Notes under the pieces: model-generated
Seen by the model: only the letters and a program-made list of their open reading frames with translations
Database searches by the model: none
What the model was told of the DNA's origin: nothing
Source of the DNA: a virus
IMG/VR virus record: IMGVR_UViG_3300027834_000023
Span: 1 to 32,435 of that record
Strand: one strand, 5' to 3'
DNA: 32,435 nt
Program-made: the position numbers and the translations under genes
Shown: one piece after another, positions 1 to 8,140 of the stretch
Layout: each line of letters opens with the position of its first letter
How positions within the stretch are numbered: the stretch's first letter is position 1

Positions 1-126
1 CGATCTTACATACCAGATATGGGTTTGGATCAATCTCTAACAGGTAAGATTATGTGTGCCTGTGCCGTGCTGGTTGCTGGGGCGCAGTGGTATAAGCAAG
101 GAGTAAAGAATGATAAGTCAGATTAA
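1..126 (+). CDS. C-terminal end of an unidentified lysis-region protein (possible holin)
   Basis: An open frame enters from the left edge and stops with TAA at 124-126, giving 41 residues of a protein whose start lies outside the window. Residues around KIMCACAVLVAGAQWY form a hydrophobic stretch near the C-terminus followed by a short charged tail. The end overlaps the start of the Rz-like gene by 17 bases, and its last codons carry that gene's ribosome binding site (AAGGAG at 98-103). A membrane-active protein directly before Rz/Rz1 suggests a holin, but this rests on position and hydrophobicity only. It could equally be the end of another lysis or membrane protein. Confidence 0.5.
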   Translation, partial: RSYIPDMGLDQSLTGKIMCACAVLVAGAQWYKQGVKNDKSD

Positions 127-394
127 ACTATATTTAGGCGCTGCCGCCATGGCTGTAATCGGTATATTTGCAGCTATATTTAAGTATCGCGGCGCTAAGA
201 TTGAATCGCTTAAAAGTGACAATTCAACGCTTAAAGAAAACTCAGATAAGTTAGATGATGTCATCCAGAAAAAAGAAAAGGAGATTGAAATCCGTGAAAC
301 TATTAACAAAATCTATTATAGCCCAGGTAGCGTTGATGAGTCTCTTGAGCGGTTGCGCCAGCGCAGAAAGGATCGTGAAAGTAGAAGTAAGTAA
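110..394 (+). CDS. Rz-like inner-membrane spanin (i-spanin)
   Basis: This 94-residue protein has one N-terminal membrane helix (about residues 6-25) followed by a long charged, helical, coiled-coil-like segment (about 28-90). That is the layout of Rz-type i-spanins, which sit in the inner membrane, reach across the periplasm, bind the outer-membrane lipoprotein Rz1 and disrupt the outer membrane in the last step of lysis. ATG at 110 follows AAGGAG with good spacing. A second reading frame inside its 3' half encodes a lipoprotein, the classic embedded Rz/Rz1 arrangement, which is the strongest support for the call because spanins are poorly conserved in sequence. Confidence 0.85.
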   Translation: MISQIKLYLGAAAMAVIGIFAAIFKYRGAKIESLKSDNSTLKENSDKLDDVIQKKEKEIEIRETINKIYYSPGSVDESLERLRQRRKDRESRSK

Positions 395-527
395 TTGCTC
401 GATAGTTCCTTACATTCAACTAACAGAAAAGCAGGAGGATGCTTTATATCTTGATGAGTTGTTTCATCAGCTGTTGATTGATATAGATAGGCAGTCTCAA
501 GTTATAGATGAGTGCAAACAACGATAA
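294..527 (+). CDS. Rz1-like outer-membrane lipoprotein spanin (o-spanin), +1-frame overlap with Rz
   Basis: Starts inside the Rz-like gene in another frame and runs past its end. The frame is open from ATG at 255, but the best start is GTG at 294: AAAGGAGA lies about 10 bases upstream, and it yields a compact lipoprotein signal (MKLLTKSIIAQVALMSLLSGC) with lipobox LLSGC, so the cysteine would be acylated. The mature part is about 58 residues, is rich in charged residues and is not proline-rich, unlike lambda Rz1. Its role would be to anchor in the outer membrane and pair with Rz across the periplasm. Using ATG 255 would place a long basic extension before the signal peptide, which is unlikely. 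Confidence 0.85.
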   Translation: MKLLTKSIIAQVALMSLLSGCASAERIVKVEVSNCSIVPYIQLTEKQEDALYLDELFHQLLIDIDRQSQVIDECKQR

Positions 528-565
528 ACGCCGGCACTGTGTTAGCTGCCGACGTTAGCGCATTT

Positions 566-649
566 ATGGATTTGAATATAACAAACCCGTTTAATATCAT
601 ACTGGCGTTTTACTTTACCACTCAGATTTTAAACGGGCTTAAGAAGTGA
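566..649 (+). CDS. Possible 27-residue hydrophobic peptide after Rz1
   Basis: A short frame encodes M-D-L-N-I-T-N-P followed by a hydrophobic stretch (FNIILAFYFTTQIL) and a lysine end, and stops just before a terminator hairpin. It lacks a clear ribosome binding site. The same frame is open back to GTG at 512, inside the end of Rz1, which would give 45 residues by coupled translation. It could be a small membrane peptide of the lysis region or a chance frame; I regard it as weakly supported. Confidence 0.25.
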   Translation: MDLNITNPFNIILAFYFTTQILNGLKK

Positions 650-653
650 AAAG

Positions 654-681
654 AAGCCCCGTTTATAGGGGCTTATTGTTT
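654..681. terminator. Hairpin terminator after the lysis genes
   Basis: AAGCCCC (654-660), a 7-base loop and GGGGCTT (668-674) form a GC-rich hairpin followed by ATTGTTT on the + strand. It directly follows the last possible lysis frame, so it likely ends lysis-gene transcription. On the - strand the hairpin is followed by CTTTTC, so it may also stop the tail-fibre transcript. Confidence 0.75.
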
Positions 682-694
682 GCATTTAATCTAG

Positions 695-720
695 TAGCCA
701 TTCATTCTATGCAATGGCTA
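695..720. other. Hairpin between two terminators (TAGCCATT...AATGGCTA)
   Basis: TAGCCATT (695-702) and AATGGCTA (713-720) form an 8-bp inverted repeat with a 10-base loop and no T-run after it. It lies between the terminators at 654-681 and 741-768 and shares AGCCAT/ATGGCT arms with the second of them. It may be a third stem in the convergent terminator region or the remains of a duplicated one. Confidence 0.5.
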
Positions 721-740
721 TGCTGTTTGGTCGTTGCGTT

Positions 741-768
741 AAAAATAGCCATTATAGTGGCTTTTTGT
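741..768. terminator. Bidirectional terminator between converging lysis and tail-fibre genes
   Basis: AGCCAT (747-752), loop TATA and GTGGCT (757-762) form a stem with TTTTTGTT after it on the + strand and a run of A before it at 741-745, which reads as a T-run on the - strand. It ends within a base of the stop codon of the - strand tail-fibre gene, so it probably ends both converging transcripts. Confidence 0.75.
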
Positions 769-3131
769 TACCTGTATTTTTTAATTGAATATCCTATCTG
801 CTTACCCCATTTGTCAGCACCAGCAACAGTTAAGTGTGTCCCGTCTGCATTCATAAAGCCTGAAGGTATACCGTTTCTATAAGTTATACCTCCCTCATTA
901 CAGGCATAAACTCTCTTAACTGCAAACTCTTGGTGAATTTCATCTAGAGCCGTCCTAACATCCAAATGCTGCGTTGGAAAACCTATTTCAACAGGTATGT
1001 CAATTAAAAACACCTCCATTTCTTTATTTATGAACGTTATGTAATCCAAAATTAAAGCTATGTTTCCATAATAAGAATCTGGATACCTGTTTAAGTGCTG
1101 TTCGATAGTTGAAAAAGTACTATATGGCACATCCCAGCACGTTTCGGGGAATGATTTTACATCAGCAACAGTCCCAGTTACTCCACCGTTTGTTCCTATT
1201 TGTATAGTGCAGAACGCTGCCAAGGAGTAATCAGGTAACGTGTATGAGCCGCCACCCTGCCTATCTAGTACGGGGGTCATTATCCCAACTAGCCTACCAG
1301 CCTCGGCACCACTTGACCCAAAGTTAGTAAACCCGCCAGGCTCTACTATTTGAGTTACTTTTCCAACATAAGATCCATCTGGAAACCCAAAAGTAATAGA
1401 GTCTCCAAAGTAAAATGCTTGCTTTGTTGAAAATCTATTACTTAGGCTTTCTGCGCCGCCTATTGGCTGATTGTCTATTGTTACTGGGCCAATAAAGTTA
1501 ATGCTTTTTATCTGTGTGTAGTCCTTGCTTGCTGGTAAGAAAAACGAACCCACATGATCATGAGTTCCTACAAATTGAGCTGCATCTAAGTAATGAACAA
1601 CTTCTACAGTTTTTGTTGATCTTCCGATCATTATGTAAGTGATACCGAAATCATCTGTAGTGTTGATAATTGGTTTTGCTGCGGCGGTAATTAGTGGCTG
1701 AAATACCCCATTGTTTGTATAAAAACCATCAGCATCAAATGTTGCTCCTGCGGAGTTGATATTGAAAACAACTTGGCTAGAACTAACCACGCTTGGCACA
1801 CTTGCGTTTTCATATCCTACGCTTTTAATTACGTTACCATCAACCGTCACATCGCCAGCAAAGTTTACCCACGTGACCCCCTTAAGAGTTCCAGCGTTTG
1901 GTGCCCATAGTGACCCTATTTGAGAATGAGTTTTAAAATACGCTGCTGCATCTAAGTAATGAACAATCTCTATAGTGTTTAATGTTGAAGAATAAAATAT
2001 ATAAGTTATACCAAGATCTAAATTTGTATTTACTACAGCCTTGTTTGTTATGTTTGGTATCAATGTAAACTCGCCTACAGAAGTGTAGTAAGCGCCTGTT
2101 ATACTGAAATTACTAGCAGCAGTGTCTATCTCAAGAGCGGCCTTTACTATACTTGGCACAGAGTCTCGATCTGGCCCTTCTTTAACGTATGGATTGCCGT
2201 ATCTAACACCGTCAACAGTAAAGAATCCGTTAAGAACTGGATCAGTGTTTAGCGCCTCGGTAAAGTACCCGAGCGATACGTGAGTATCTACGTCTACAGC
2301 TTGCCCCAATGCGTAAACATGCAAAGTGTTATCAGTAGTTTTTAAGTAAACGAAATAGAAAGAACCCGTGCCGACAAAAGAGTTTATAGCCGTTGCAGGC
2401 ATTGAAGCTACTGTATCACCGTAGGCAACCCTAGCTAACGAGTTCCATGTTATAGTTTTTGCTAAAGTGTCTATTACTATCAGATCAGGACTGAAGTCAT
2501 TAATGCTTGTTCCTTGCCTGAACTTTACATTTTCAGTAGCCAACTGATAAGCTTGACTTGCTAAATCACCAGACGATTGCACCCAAGACCCAGTACCAGT
2601 AGCGCCGCTTTTTCTGTACGTCCCATTGTTTGTTGCGGTTGGGTCATTTGTTACGTATGCTATAGATCCGTCTTTTGGGGCTAAGTCTGCATCCATCGCA
2701 GACCTGCTATCGTACCCATAAACCCCATCAACGCTTTCAGCGGCTGCAACGGTTTCATTCCTAAGTACCAGCGTCTCATCCCTGTAACCCTTAGCCTCTA
2801 AAACCAATTGTTCGACATATGCAATTTCTGGAGGCGTTAGCGGCTCGTTACTTAGTAGCAGCTCGCCAAGTGTTGTAGCAACTGTATTTGAGTTAACAAT
2901 AACCTTTTTAATCTGCTGAAACTTACCGTTGCTTTGGTTGTATCGCATCAGTACAGCGAACACGCCGAACTGAACATTTATTGAGTAAGAGCCATCCGCG
3001 CTAGTTTTATAAACAGCTGGGGAAGTGGTCATTACCTCACCTGCCCCTTGAAGGGTTATGAATTGTATCTCTGCAAAACTGGCTATCTCGCCGTAAGGAT
3101 CAAGTAAAACACCTGCTATTTGAACTGACAT
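768..3131 (-). CDS. Tail fibre/spike with lambda-type N-terminal domain and C-terminal SGNH hydrolase
   Basis: The 787-residue protein has three parts. Residues 1-130 resemble the lambda side-tail-fibre N-terminal (particle-attachment) domain. Residues about 324-438 and 442-553 are a tandem repeat, each copy running from a VPS-V start through a GITYI and a VHYLDAA motif to a V-x-F-x-G-x-V-T-V/I-D end. The last part is an SGNH/GDSL-type hydrolase, with block I GDSITFG near residue 577 and the Asp/His block DGTHLT near 765. Such domains in receptor-binding proteins usually remove acetyl or acyl groups from surface polysaccharide. ATG 3131 follows AAGGA. It is the last gene of the structural operon, where host-recognition genes usually lie. 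Substrate and trimer state are inferred. Confidence 0.85.
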   Translation of the reverse strand: MSVQIAGVLLDPYGEIASFAEIQFITLQGAGEVMTTSPAVYKTSADGSYSINVQFGVFAVLMRYNQSNGKFQQIKKVIVNSNTVATTLGELLLSNEPLTPPEIAYVEQLVLEAKGYRDETLVLRNETVAAAESVDGVYGYDSRSAMDADLAPKDGSIAYVTNDPTATNNGTYRKSGATGTGSWVQSSGDLASQAYQLATENVKFRQGTSINDFSPDLIVIDTLAKTITWNSLARVAYGDTVASMPATAINSFVGTGSFYFVYLKTTDNTLHVYALGQAVDVDTHVSLGYFTEALNTDPVLNGFFTVDGVRYGNPYVKEGPDRDSVPSIVKAALEIDTAASNFSITGAYYTSVGEFTLIPNITNKAVVNTNLDLGITYIFYSSTLNTIEIVHYLDAAAYFKTHSQIGSLWAPNAGTLKGVTWVNFAGDVTVDGNVIKSVGYENASVPSVVSSSQVVFNINSAGATFDADGFYTNNGVFQPLITAAAKPIINTTDDFGITYIMIGRSTKTVEVVHYLDAAQFVGTHDHVGSFFLPASKDYTQIKSINFIGPVTIDNQPIGGAESLSNRFSTKQAFYFGDSITFGFPDGSYVGKVTQIVEPGGFTNFGSSGAEAGRLVGIMTPVLDRQGGGSYTLPDYSLAAFCTIQIGTNGGVTGTVADVKSFPETCWDVPYSTFSTIEQHLNRYPDSYYGNIALILDYITFINKEMEVFLIDIPVEIGFPTQHLDVRTALDEIHQEFAVKRVYACNEGGITYRNGIPSGFMNADGTHLTVAGADKWGKQIGYSIKKYR

Positions 3132-3140
3132 ATAAAGTCC

Positions 3141-5501
3141 TTAATCTGGAGTGTCGCCACTACCATTAATGAATCGTGCTGTATCTGTGTATTGTATTGT
3201 AACAGTTGCGCCTGATTTAATTAAGCCGCTACCAGGTAAGCCGCCAGAGCCTCCGCCAATACCGCCAGCATTGACACCGCTTTGACCCCATCCACCACCA
3301 TTTATTCCGCCAGTACCTACGCCGCCATTCCCGTTTGTATCGCCGTTACCACCTATATCACCGTAGGTTACGCTGCTTAACTCGTAAGTAACACCAGCAG
3401 CTCCGCCTATCGCTGGAGTATTACCAGCCCCAGAGCCGCCTCCGTTACCTGGATCACCTTCAAACGAACCGCCAGAGCCGCCACCGCCACCACCAGGGGC
3501 GCGTAAGTAACCGTCAGCAGTTGGGTAGGTTGGGTTTCCTGTTGCGCCCTCCAGAAATATAGAAGTTCCCACCCCATCAGCGTTAAAACATACGCCGCCA
3601 TCATCGCCATCCCCAGCTCTAGGTTGTTGCACCCAAGGAGGCTGCCCGGGTTCAAACTCCCTTTCCCATCCTGCGCCGTTACCGCCTTCGCCTGAATGAG
3701 ATTGCCAGTCCGTGCCGTTAATGCAAATAATAGTTACAGTAGAACCAGCAGCGAAAGCGCCGTTTCTCATTGATGGATTGCTTGTATCATCAGATAGCAC
3801 AGTGCAGTTATCTAGAACCACAGTCCAGTCAACAGCTTGCGATGGCCTGCCAGCAAAATCATTGTGTATATCAATTTCTGAAATTACAGAGTCTTTGCGA
3901 TAAGTTATATTTTCTCCGCCGCCGCCAGATATTGCATTTAGGTATGTTGTCGCCTTCACTTTGTAAGCGCGACCTACGCCTTTGTAAGAGTATAGCGGTT
4001 TAACTTGTGTAACTTGCGCCCTAACAACTTCGCTACCGCCTTCAACGTTCTGCAAGTCTTGATGGGTGAATGAGACAATATCTCCAGCAAAATAATTTAA
4101 ATACTTCTCCTCGCAATCCCAAGAGTATTCGCGCGGTTCAATACTGAACCTAGAAGTATTTCTTTGCACTCTTAGCGTTGCGTCATTAGTATTAAGCAAT
4201 GAAGATGATTCTAGTTCGACAGATTTAACCGATCCGTAAAAATCTGAACCCTCGTAAGTTGTATCAGAGTTAATGGCAACTTTTTTATAATTACCAGCAT
4301 CATTATTTTCAGTCTTGAAAGGCTTGTCGTATTTAACGAAAGTTCTAGACGCTCTCATTTCTGGCTTTGTAGAGTAAGTAAACCCAAGCTCAGTAATACC
4401 TCTGCCAACCACGATATCCTGAGACGGCTCTTTCCATGCTGAAACTGCAGATACTTTTATTTTTGCAGGCTCTAAAGCTGACTCCCAAATGTCTAACATG
4501 TAATCCATGCAAAGGGAGTTGATTCTATCTTTAACAGCTATTGGCTCGTGCCATACGTTTGTGATCGTAGTTCCCGCCCAATAATCATCAAACTCAGCTT
4601 GCCATGCCGTAGCATCTAGATAATTAGCTGGAAGCTCTGCGGTCAGTAAAAGCTCCGTTAAGTAATCAGACATTGATTGCTCATCTGACACCCTGCATAT
4701 CTGAATGTTATCCCCTGCTTCATGGTCTTCCGCTACGGTTCTAGATATGGAATTTCCACCCGTACCCTTTACACCATATGAACGAGTTTGAACTGTTAAT
4801 ATCTCAGTGCCTGAGTCATAAGACACGGGTGTCATTAAGTCGTCACCAATCTTGATTGCTTGAGGCAATGATGACCAATTGTACTGCGCGTCATTAACTG
4901 GGATCGCAGTTGTAGATGAATTAATATCAAGCCTCAAAACTGTATCTGTTGACGGCGGATATTGGTTGTAGTCCTTGTAAGTGCGCTCAAGGTACGATTT
5001 GCAGGTTAGCGTGTAATCACCGCTAGCTGATACCTTTAACGCTTCAGATAGGTATACAGAGGTGCTAGTGATGGTGTTTATTCCACCTTCACGCGTAAAC
5101 CTGTAAAGCTTAACTTCTCGACCACTCAAAAAGTTACGGGCGTTAAACTTGGACATGTAAGTGCCATTTGGCGTGGTATTTACTGGGCCTGGATCACCTT
5201 CCCAATCATTAAATGTCACCGATAAACTTCCACGGCTTGCCATGCCGTCAAGCTTTAGTGTCGGTGTTGTTTCAGATATAGATTTAATCTGCCTGTAAAT
5301 AGGATGACCGGCTTCAAATTCATTTACACTGATTGGCACTTTCGCTGTGCCGAAATAATACGTCCACGTATCATTACCATTCTCTACACAAGTAATCGGC
5401 GTGTGGTAGCCTTGCGACCAGTTAACGCCTTGCGGGATTGTGCATGTGCCGTTAACGTATGGCAGTTCAATAGATAAAACCTCAAAATGTTCAATACTCA
5501 T
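3141..5501 (-). CDS. Tail tip/hub protein with glycine-rich adhesin-like C-terminus
   Basis: A 786-residue protein directly after the distal-tail-type gene and before the tail fibre. Its first 540 residues have no motif I can name but hold the position of the central tail-tip (gpJ-type) protein. From about 600 to 765 it becomes extremely glycine-rich, with runs such as APGGGGGGSGG separated by short hydrophobic turns, ending in a beta-like segment. This resembles the polyglycine sandwich of T-even-type gp38 adhesins, so the C-terminus may bind the receptor. The frame is open to TTG 5519, but ATG 5501 is better: it follows GACGGGG and overlaps the upstream stop as ATGA. The tail position is sure; the receptor-binding role is inferred. 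Confidence 0.7.
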   Translation of the reverse strand: MSIEHFEVLSIELPYVNGTCTIPQGVNWSQGYHTPITCVENGNDTWTYYFGTAKVPISVNEFEAGHPIYRQIKSISETTPTLKLDGMASRGSLSVTFNDWEGDPGPVNTTPNGTYMSKFNARNFLSGREVKLYRFTREGGINTITSTSVYLSEALKVSASGDYTLTCKSYLERTYKDYNQYPPSTDTVLRLDINSSTTAIPVNDAQYNWSSLPQAIKIGDDLMTPVSYDSGTEILTVQTRSYGVKGTGGNSISRTVAEDHEAGDNIQICRVSDEQSMSDYLTELLLTAELPANYLDATAWQAEFDDYWAGTTITNVWHEPIAVKDRINSLCMDYMLDIWESALEPAKIKVSAVSAWKEPSQDIVVGRGITELGFTYSTKPEMRASRTFVKYDKPFKTENNDAGNYKKVAINSDTTYEGSDFYGSVKSVELESSSLLNTNDATLRVQRNTSRFSIEPREYSWDCEEKYLNYFAGDIVSFTHQDLQNVEGGSEVVRAQVTQVKPLYSYKGVGRAYKVKATTYLNAISGGGGENITYRKDSVISEIDIHNDFAGRPSQAVDWTVVLDNCTVLSDDTSNPSMRNGAFAAGSTVTIICINGTDWQSHSGEGGNGAGWEREFEPGQPPWVQQPRAGDGDDGGVCFNADGVGTSIFLEGATGNPTYPTADGYLRAPGGGGGGSGGSFEGDPGNGGGSGAGNTPAIGGAAGVTYELSSVTYGDIGGNGDTNGNGGVGTGGINGGGWGQSGVNAGGIGGGSGGLPGSGLIKSGATVTIQYTDTARFINGSGDTPD

Positions 5502-6253
5502 AGAACGTACCCCGTCCAACAGCTAAACTTCATCGATACGTTTTGAAGCTCTCTTGTCTGGGGGTGGGCCTTAACTGATGACGGTACACAGTCATAACAA
5601 TAGTAGCCGCGATCGCCTCTTGTCTCTTCCTCAACAACAAACATCCCATTCCTAACGGCGAACCCTTGCATGGGAACCCAGACTTCTTCAATATCTATGT
5701 TGGTTATATTGTTGAATTTAAGAGTGCCGCTAACGCCTGTTGACTCAATAACTTTAGCTGTAGGCATTCCCAAGTTGGTTTGTGTTCTCTGCTTGTATGC
5801 AGGAGTCGACCAAGGTCGAGCGTATCCAGATTCCTCGCCACCATTTGGAACATTCCAGCAAGTGCCAGCTGCTAAATATGCAACGCCAACAATAGAGTTA
5901 GATAGTATCTTAGTAAACGTTATGCGCCACTTAGTGTAAGTTGTACTAGATGTGTTAACGTGCATTATCGTGGAATCTGATGTTATGTTATAAGTACCAT
6001 CGACAACATAAGCCACGCCATCCCAGTACTCGATATCAATCTTTGATACTTTGCCGAATACATCTAAGCCAGATAGGCCGATATATCCAACTTTATCAGT
6101 TTCTAGCTCAATCCTGAAAAAGTTAGAGCTTGTGCCGCTGCGATATATTTCTGAGAAATCCTTATTTAAAAGGTACTGAAGCGGATTGGCTCCAGCGTCC
6201 TCCGATATCGTTACATTCCCGCCTGTTAGGGTGTTACTTGTTGAGATATACAT
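5498..6253 (-). CDS. Putative distal tail / tail-tip protein
   Basis: A 251-residue protein between the tape measure and the tail-tip hub, the usual place of the distal tail protein that joins the tail tube to the tip. It has a beta-rich composition; the N-terminal half (about residues 20-115, with RIELETDKVGYIGLSGLDV) resembles a jelly-roll or F5/8-type carbohydrate-binding fold, but I cannot place it in a named family. Cysteines cluster near the end (YYCYDC...FSCW). It overlaps the following hub gene by 4 bases (ATGA), suggesting coupled translation. Role inferred mainly from gene order. Confidence 0.6.
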   Translation of the reverse strand: MYISTSNTLTGGNVTISEDAGANPLQYLLNKDFSEIYRSGTSSNFFRIELETDKVGYIGLSGLDVFGKVSKIDIEYWDGVAYVVDGTYNITSDSTIMHVNTSSTTYTKWRITFTKILSNSIVGVAYLAAGTCWNVPNGGEESGYARPWSTPAYKQRTQTNLGMPTAKVIESTGVSGTLKFNNITNIDIEEVWVPMQGFAVRNGMFVVEEETRGDRGYYCYDCVPSSVKAHPQTRELQNVSMKFSCWTGYVL

Positions 6254-6256
6254 TTT

Positions 6257-8140
6257 TTACCCCAGTGTAATTTCGCCGCTGTTAATCTTCTTGTTCATAA
6301 CGCTTGCGAAAGCCTCAGCTAATTCGTCGCCATCTTCTGCGGTTATTGTAACAGTATTGCTAACGTCAGACACTTGACCACCACTACCGATAGACTCGTT
6401 AATCTCAACCTCGCCTGTAACTGATGGCTGCTGCGCTTCTCCTGCTGATGATGAGGCCGACGGGCTTGATACTGTGCCGCCACCTTTCTGCGAGCTATTT
6501 ACCGCTGCTAGCTGTATCGCTCCGTTTGCAGCAATCGCCGCCGATGACGCTATAGCCGCTGGATATGGTAAATCAGCAAACTGCCTAGAGATTGCCATTG
6601 CGGTATCCGCAACAATTAAGCCAGAGCGAATGGCTTTGTTATCATCAAATAGCGCCGTGTTGATCGCCATGGCTGAAGACAACCCCACATCCTCCATGCG
6701 TCTTTTTTGTTTCTCTGACTTCTCCTCTTCTTTTATGTCAGCCTTTCTAAGCTTCTCTTTGTCTTTTGCAGCTTTATCTTCCTGCTTCTTTTTGTCGTCA
6801 AGGAATTGCTGATGTTTATCGAGTTGAGCTTGGTATGCTTCCGCTTGCCTTTCGTCGCTTTCTTCATCTAAGGCTAATAAGTTTTCTGTAAACTCATTCT
6901 CAAGCTCTAGCATTAGCTCTTTATTTCCTGCGGCTAACTCTAGCTCCCTTTCATACTTCTCTATTAACAACTCTTCTTCTGTTTTAAATCGATCCATTAG
7001 GGATTGAATTGCTTTGGCGTTATCGTCAGCGGTTAATAGCGTACTGCCGCCTGCTGTCGGGGTTTCCTCACCTCCTGATCCTTCTTCAGGTAGGGTTAAT
7101 CCGCTGGCCTCTGCAAGTTCAGCCTGTATAGACTTTCTTTCTTCTAGCAGCTCGTTAATGTCTTCTAGCGCAAACTTTTCTTGAGTGGTGTTGAATGTAA
7201 GCGTATTCCAAACTCTACCCCATCCAGACTCAGCATTAACCATGCTTTCCTCTAGGGTGGCTATCTCTTCATTTATCTCTACCAGTCTAGATGTTAGCTG
7301 CGCCTGAGTACCTTCATTAAGCGAGGCGTAAAAGTGAGCAGCTTTATCTGCTGTATCGATGAACGCCTCACCAAGAGCCAGTAAGACAGTATTAGTTAGG
7401 CTCTCAAGTGACTTTGCAGCTAGATCTGCGCTTTGCCCCATCTTAATGAACATATCGATATCATCATCAGATAACGGGACAACTACCCCCGCCATTGCAT
7501 CACTAACTGCTTGAAGCTCTCTGCCACCATCTTTTAGTAATGGTATTAACTTAGTTGTATCGCTAGCCATGCCCTCCAGCGCATGGGACATCTGCACTGC
7601 TGAAACGTTCGCCTCCTCCATGCGATCAACCATTTCTTGCAAAACTTCGGGGCCTGACAATTCTGAAAACTCTAGAGCTAACTCTCTAGCCTCATCTTTT
7701 GTTAGCTTCATTGCATCAGCGAAATCCTGAAACCCACCACCGCCAGTGTTAAGGAAGTCTCCAACCTTTTCCCTAGTGTCTTTTGAGATGTCACCAAGTT
7801 GCTCAAGACCGATGCCCACCGTGGCTGTAGCATGTGCCATTAGTTGCAACTCTTCAGCCGCAACACCTGACAAATCTGAGGCTATCTTGATTTCTTTTGC
7901 GTATTCGCTAGTAGTTACGGTTAGAGACGTTATTGCAGTTATCGCGGCTCCAGCAGCTGCAGCTACACCAGTGATCGCCCCAGCAGCAATCTTGCCAGTG
8001 TTGGACATGTTGAGAAGTGATTTGTCGTTCTTTTCTGTTTGGGTGTCTAGGTCTTTTAATTGCTTTTCAGTTTCGTTTAGCCGCTTCTCCAGCTCTGCGG
8101 TTTCCGCTTGCAATTCGACTATTAATTTTTCAGTAGCCAT
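6257..8140 (-). CDS. Tail tape measure protein
   Basis: A 627-residue, mostly helical protein. Residues 1-45 form a charged coiled coil (ELQAETAELEKRLNETEKQL), followed by an alanine/glycine-rich hydrophobic stretch (about 50-75) as is common in tape measures, then long helices, a second charged coiled coil (about 430-495) and an Ala/Ser/Gly-rich end. Tape measures set tail length and occupy the tube before DNA ejection. At roughly 1.5 Angstrom per residue a tail of about 90-100 nm would be expected, which is short for a siphovirus. It follows the frameshifted chaperone pair, whose extended product overlaps its start by 19 bases. The ribosome binding site is a weak G-rich run (ACGGGGC) about 11 bases upstream. 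Confidence 0.88.
   Translation of the reverse strand: MATEKLIVELQAETAELEKRLNETEKQLKDLDTQTEKNDKSLLNMSNTGKIAAGAITGVAAAAGAAITAITSLTVTTSEYAKEIKIASDLSGVAAEELQLMAHATATVGIGLEQLGDISKDTREKVGDFLNTGGGGFQDFADAMKLTKDEARELALEFSELSGPEVLQEMVDRMEEANVSAVQMSHALEGMASDTTKLIPLLKDGGRELQAVSDAMAGVVVPLSDDDIDMFIKMGQSADLAAKSLESLTNTVLLALGEAFIDTADKAAHFYASLNEGTQAQLTSRLVEINEEIATLEESMVNAESGWGRVWNTLTFNTTQEKFALEDINELLEERKSIQAELAEASGLTLPEEGSGGEETPTAGGSTLLTADDNAKAIQSLMDRFKTEEELLIEKYERELELAAGNKELMLELENEFTENLLALDEESDERQAEAYQAQLDKHQQFLDDKKKQEDKAAKDKEKLRKADIKEEEKSEKQKRRMEDVGLSSAMAINTALFDDNKAIRSGLIVADTAMAISRQFADLPYPAAIASSAAIAANGAIQLAAVNSSQKGGGTVSSPSASSSAGEAQQPSVTGEVEINESIGSGGQVSDVSNTVTITAEDGDELAEAFASVMNKKINSGEITLG

Noticed and set aside
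646-882. A 78-codon + strand frame with hydrophobic residues after the lysis genes
   Set aside because: It runs through two hairpin terminators and into the opposite strand of the tail-fibre gene, with no ribosome binding site; the hydrophobic look comes from the terminator sequence.
3407-3655. An 82-codon - strand frame inside the glycine-rich domain
   Set aside because: A frame-shifted shadow of the glycine-rich repeats; no start signal.
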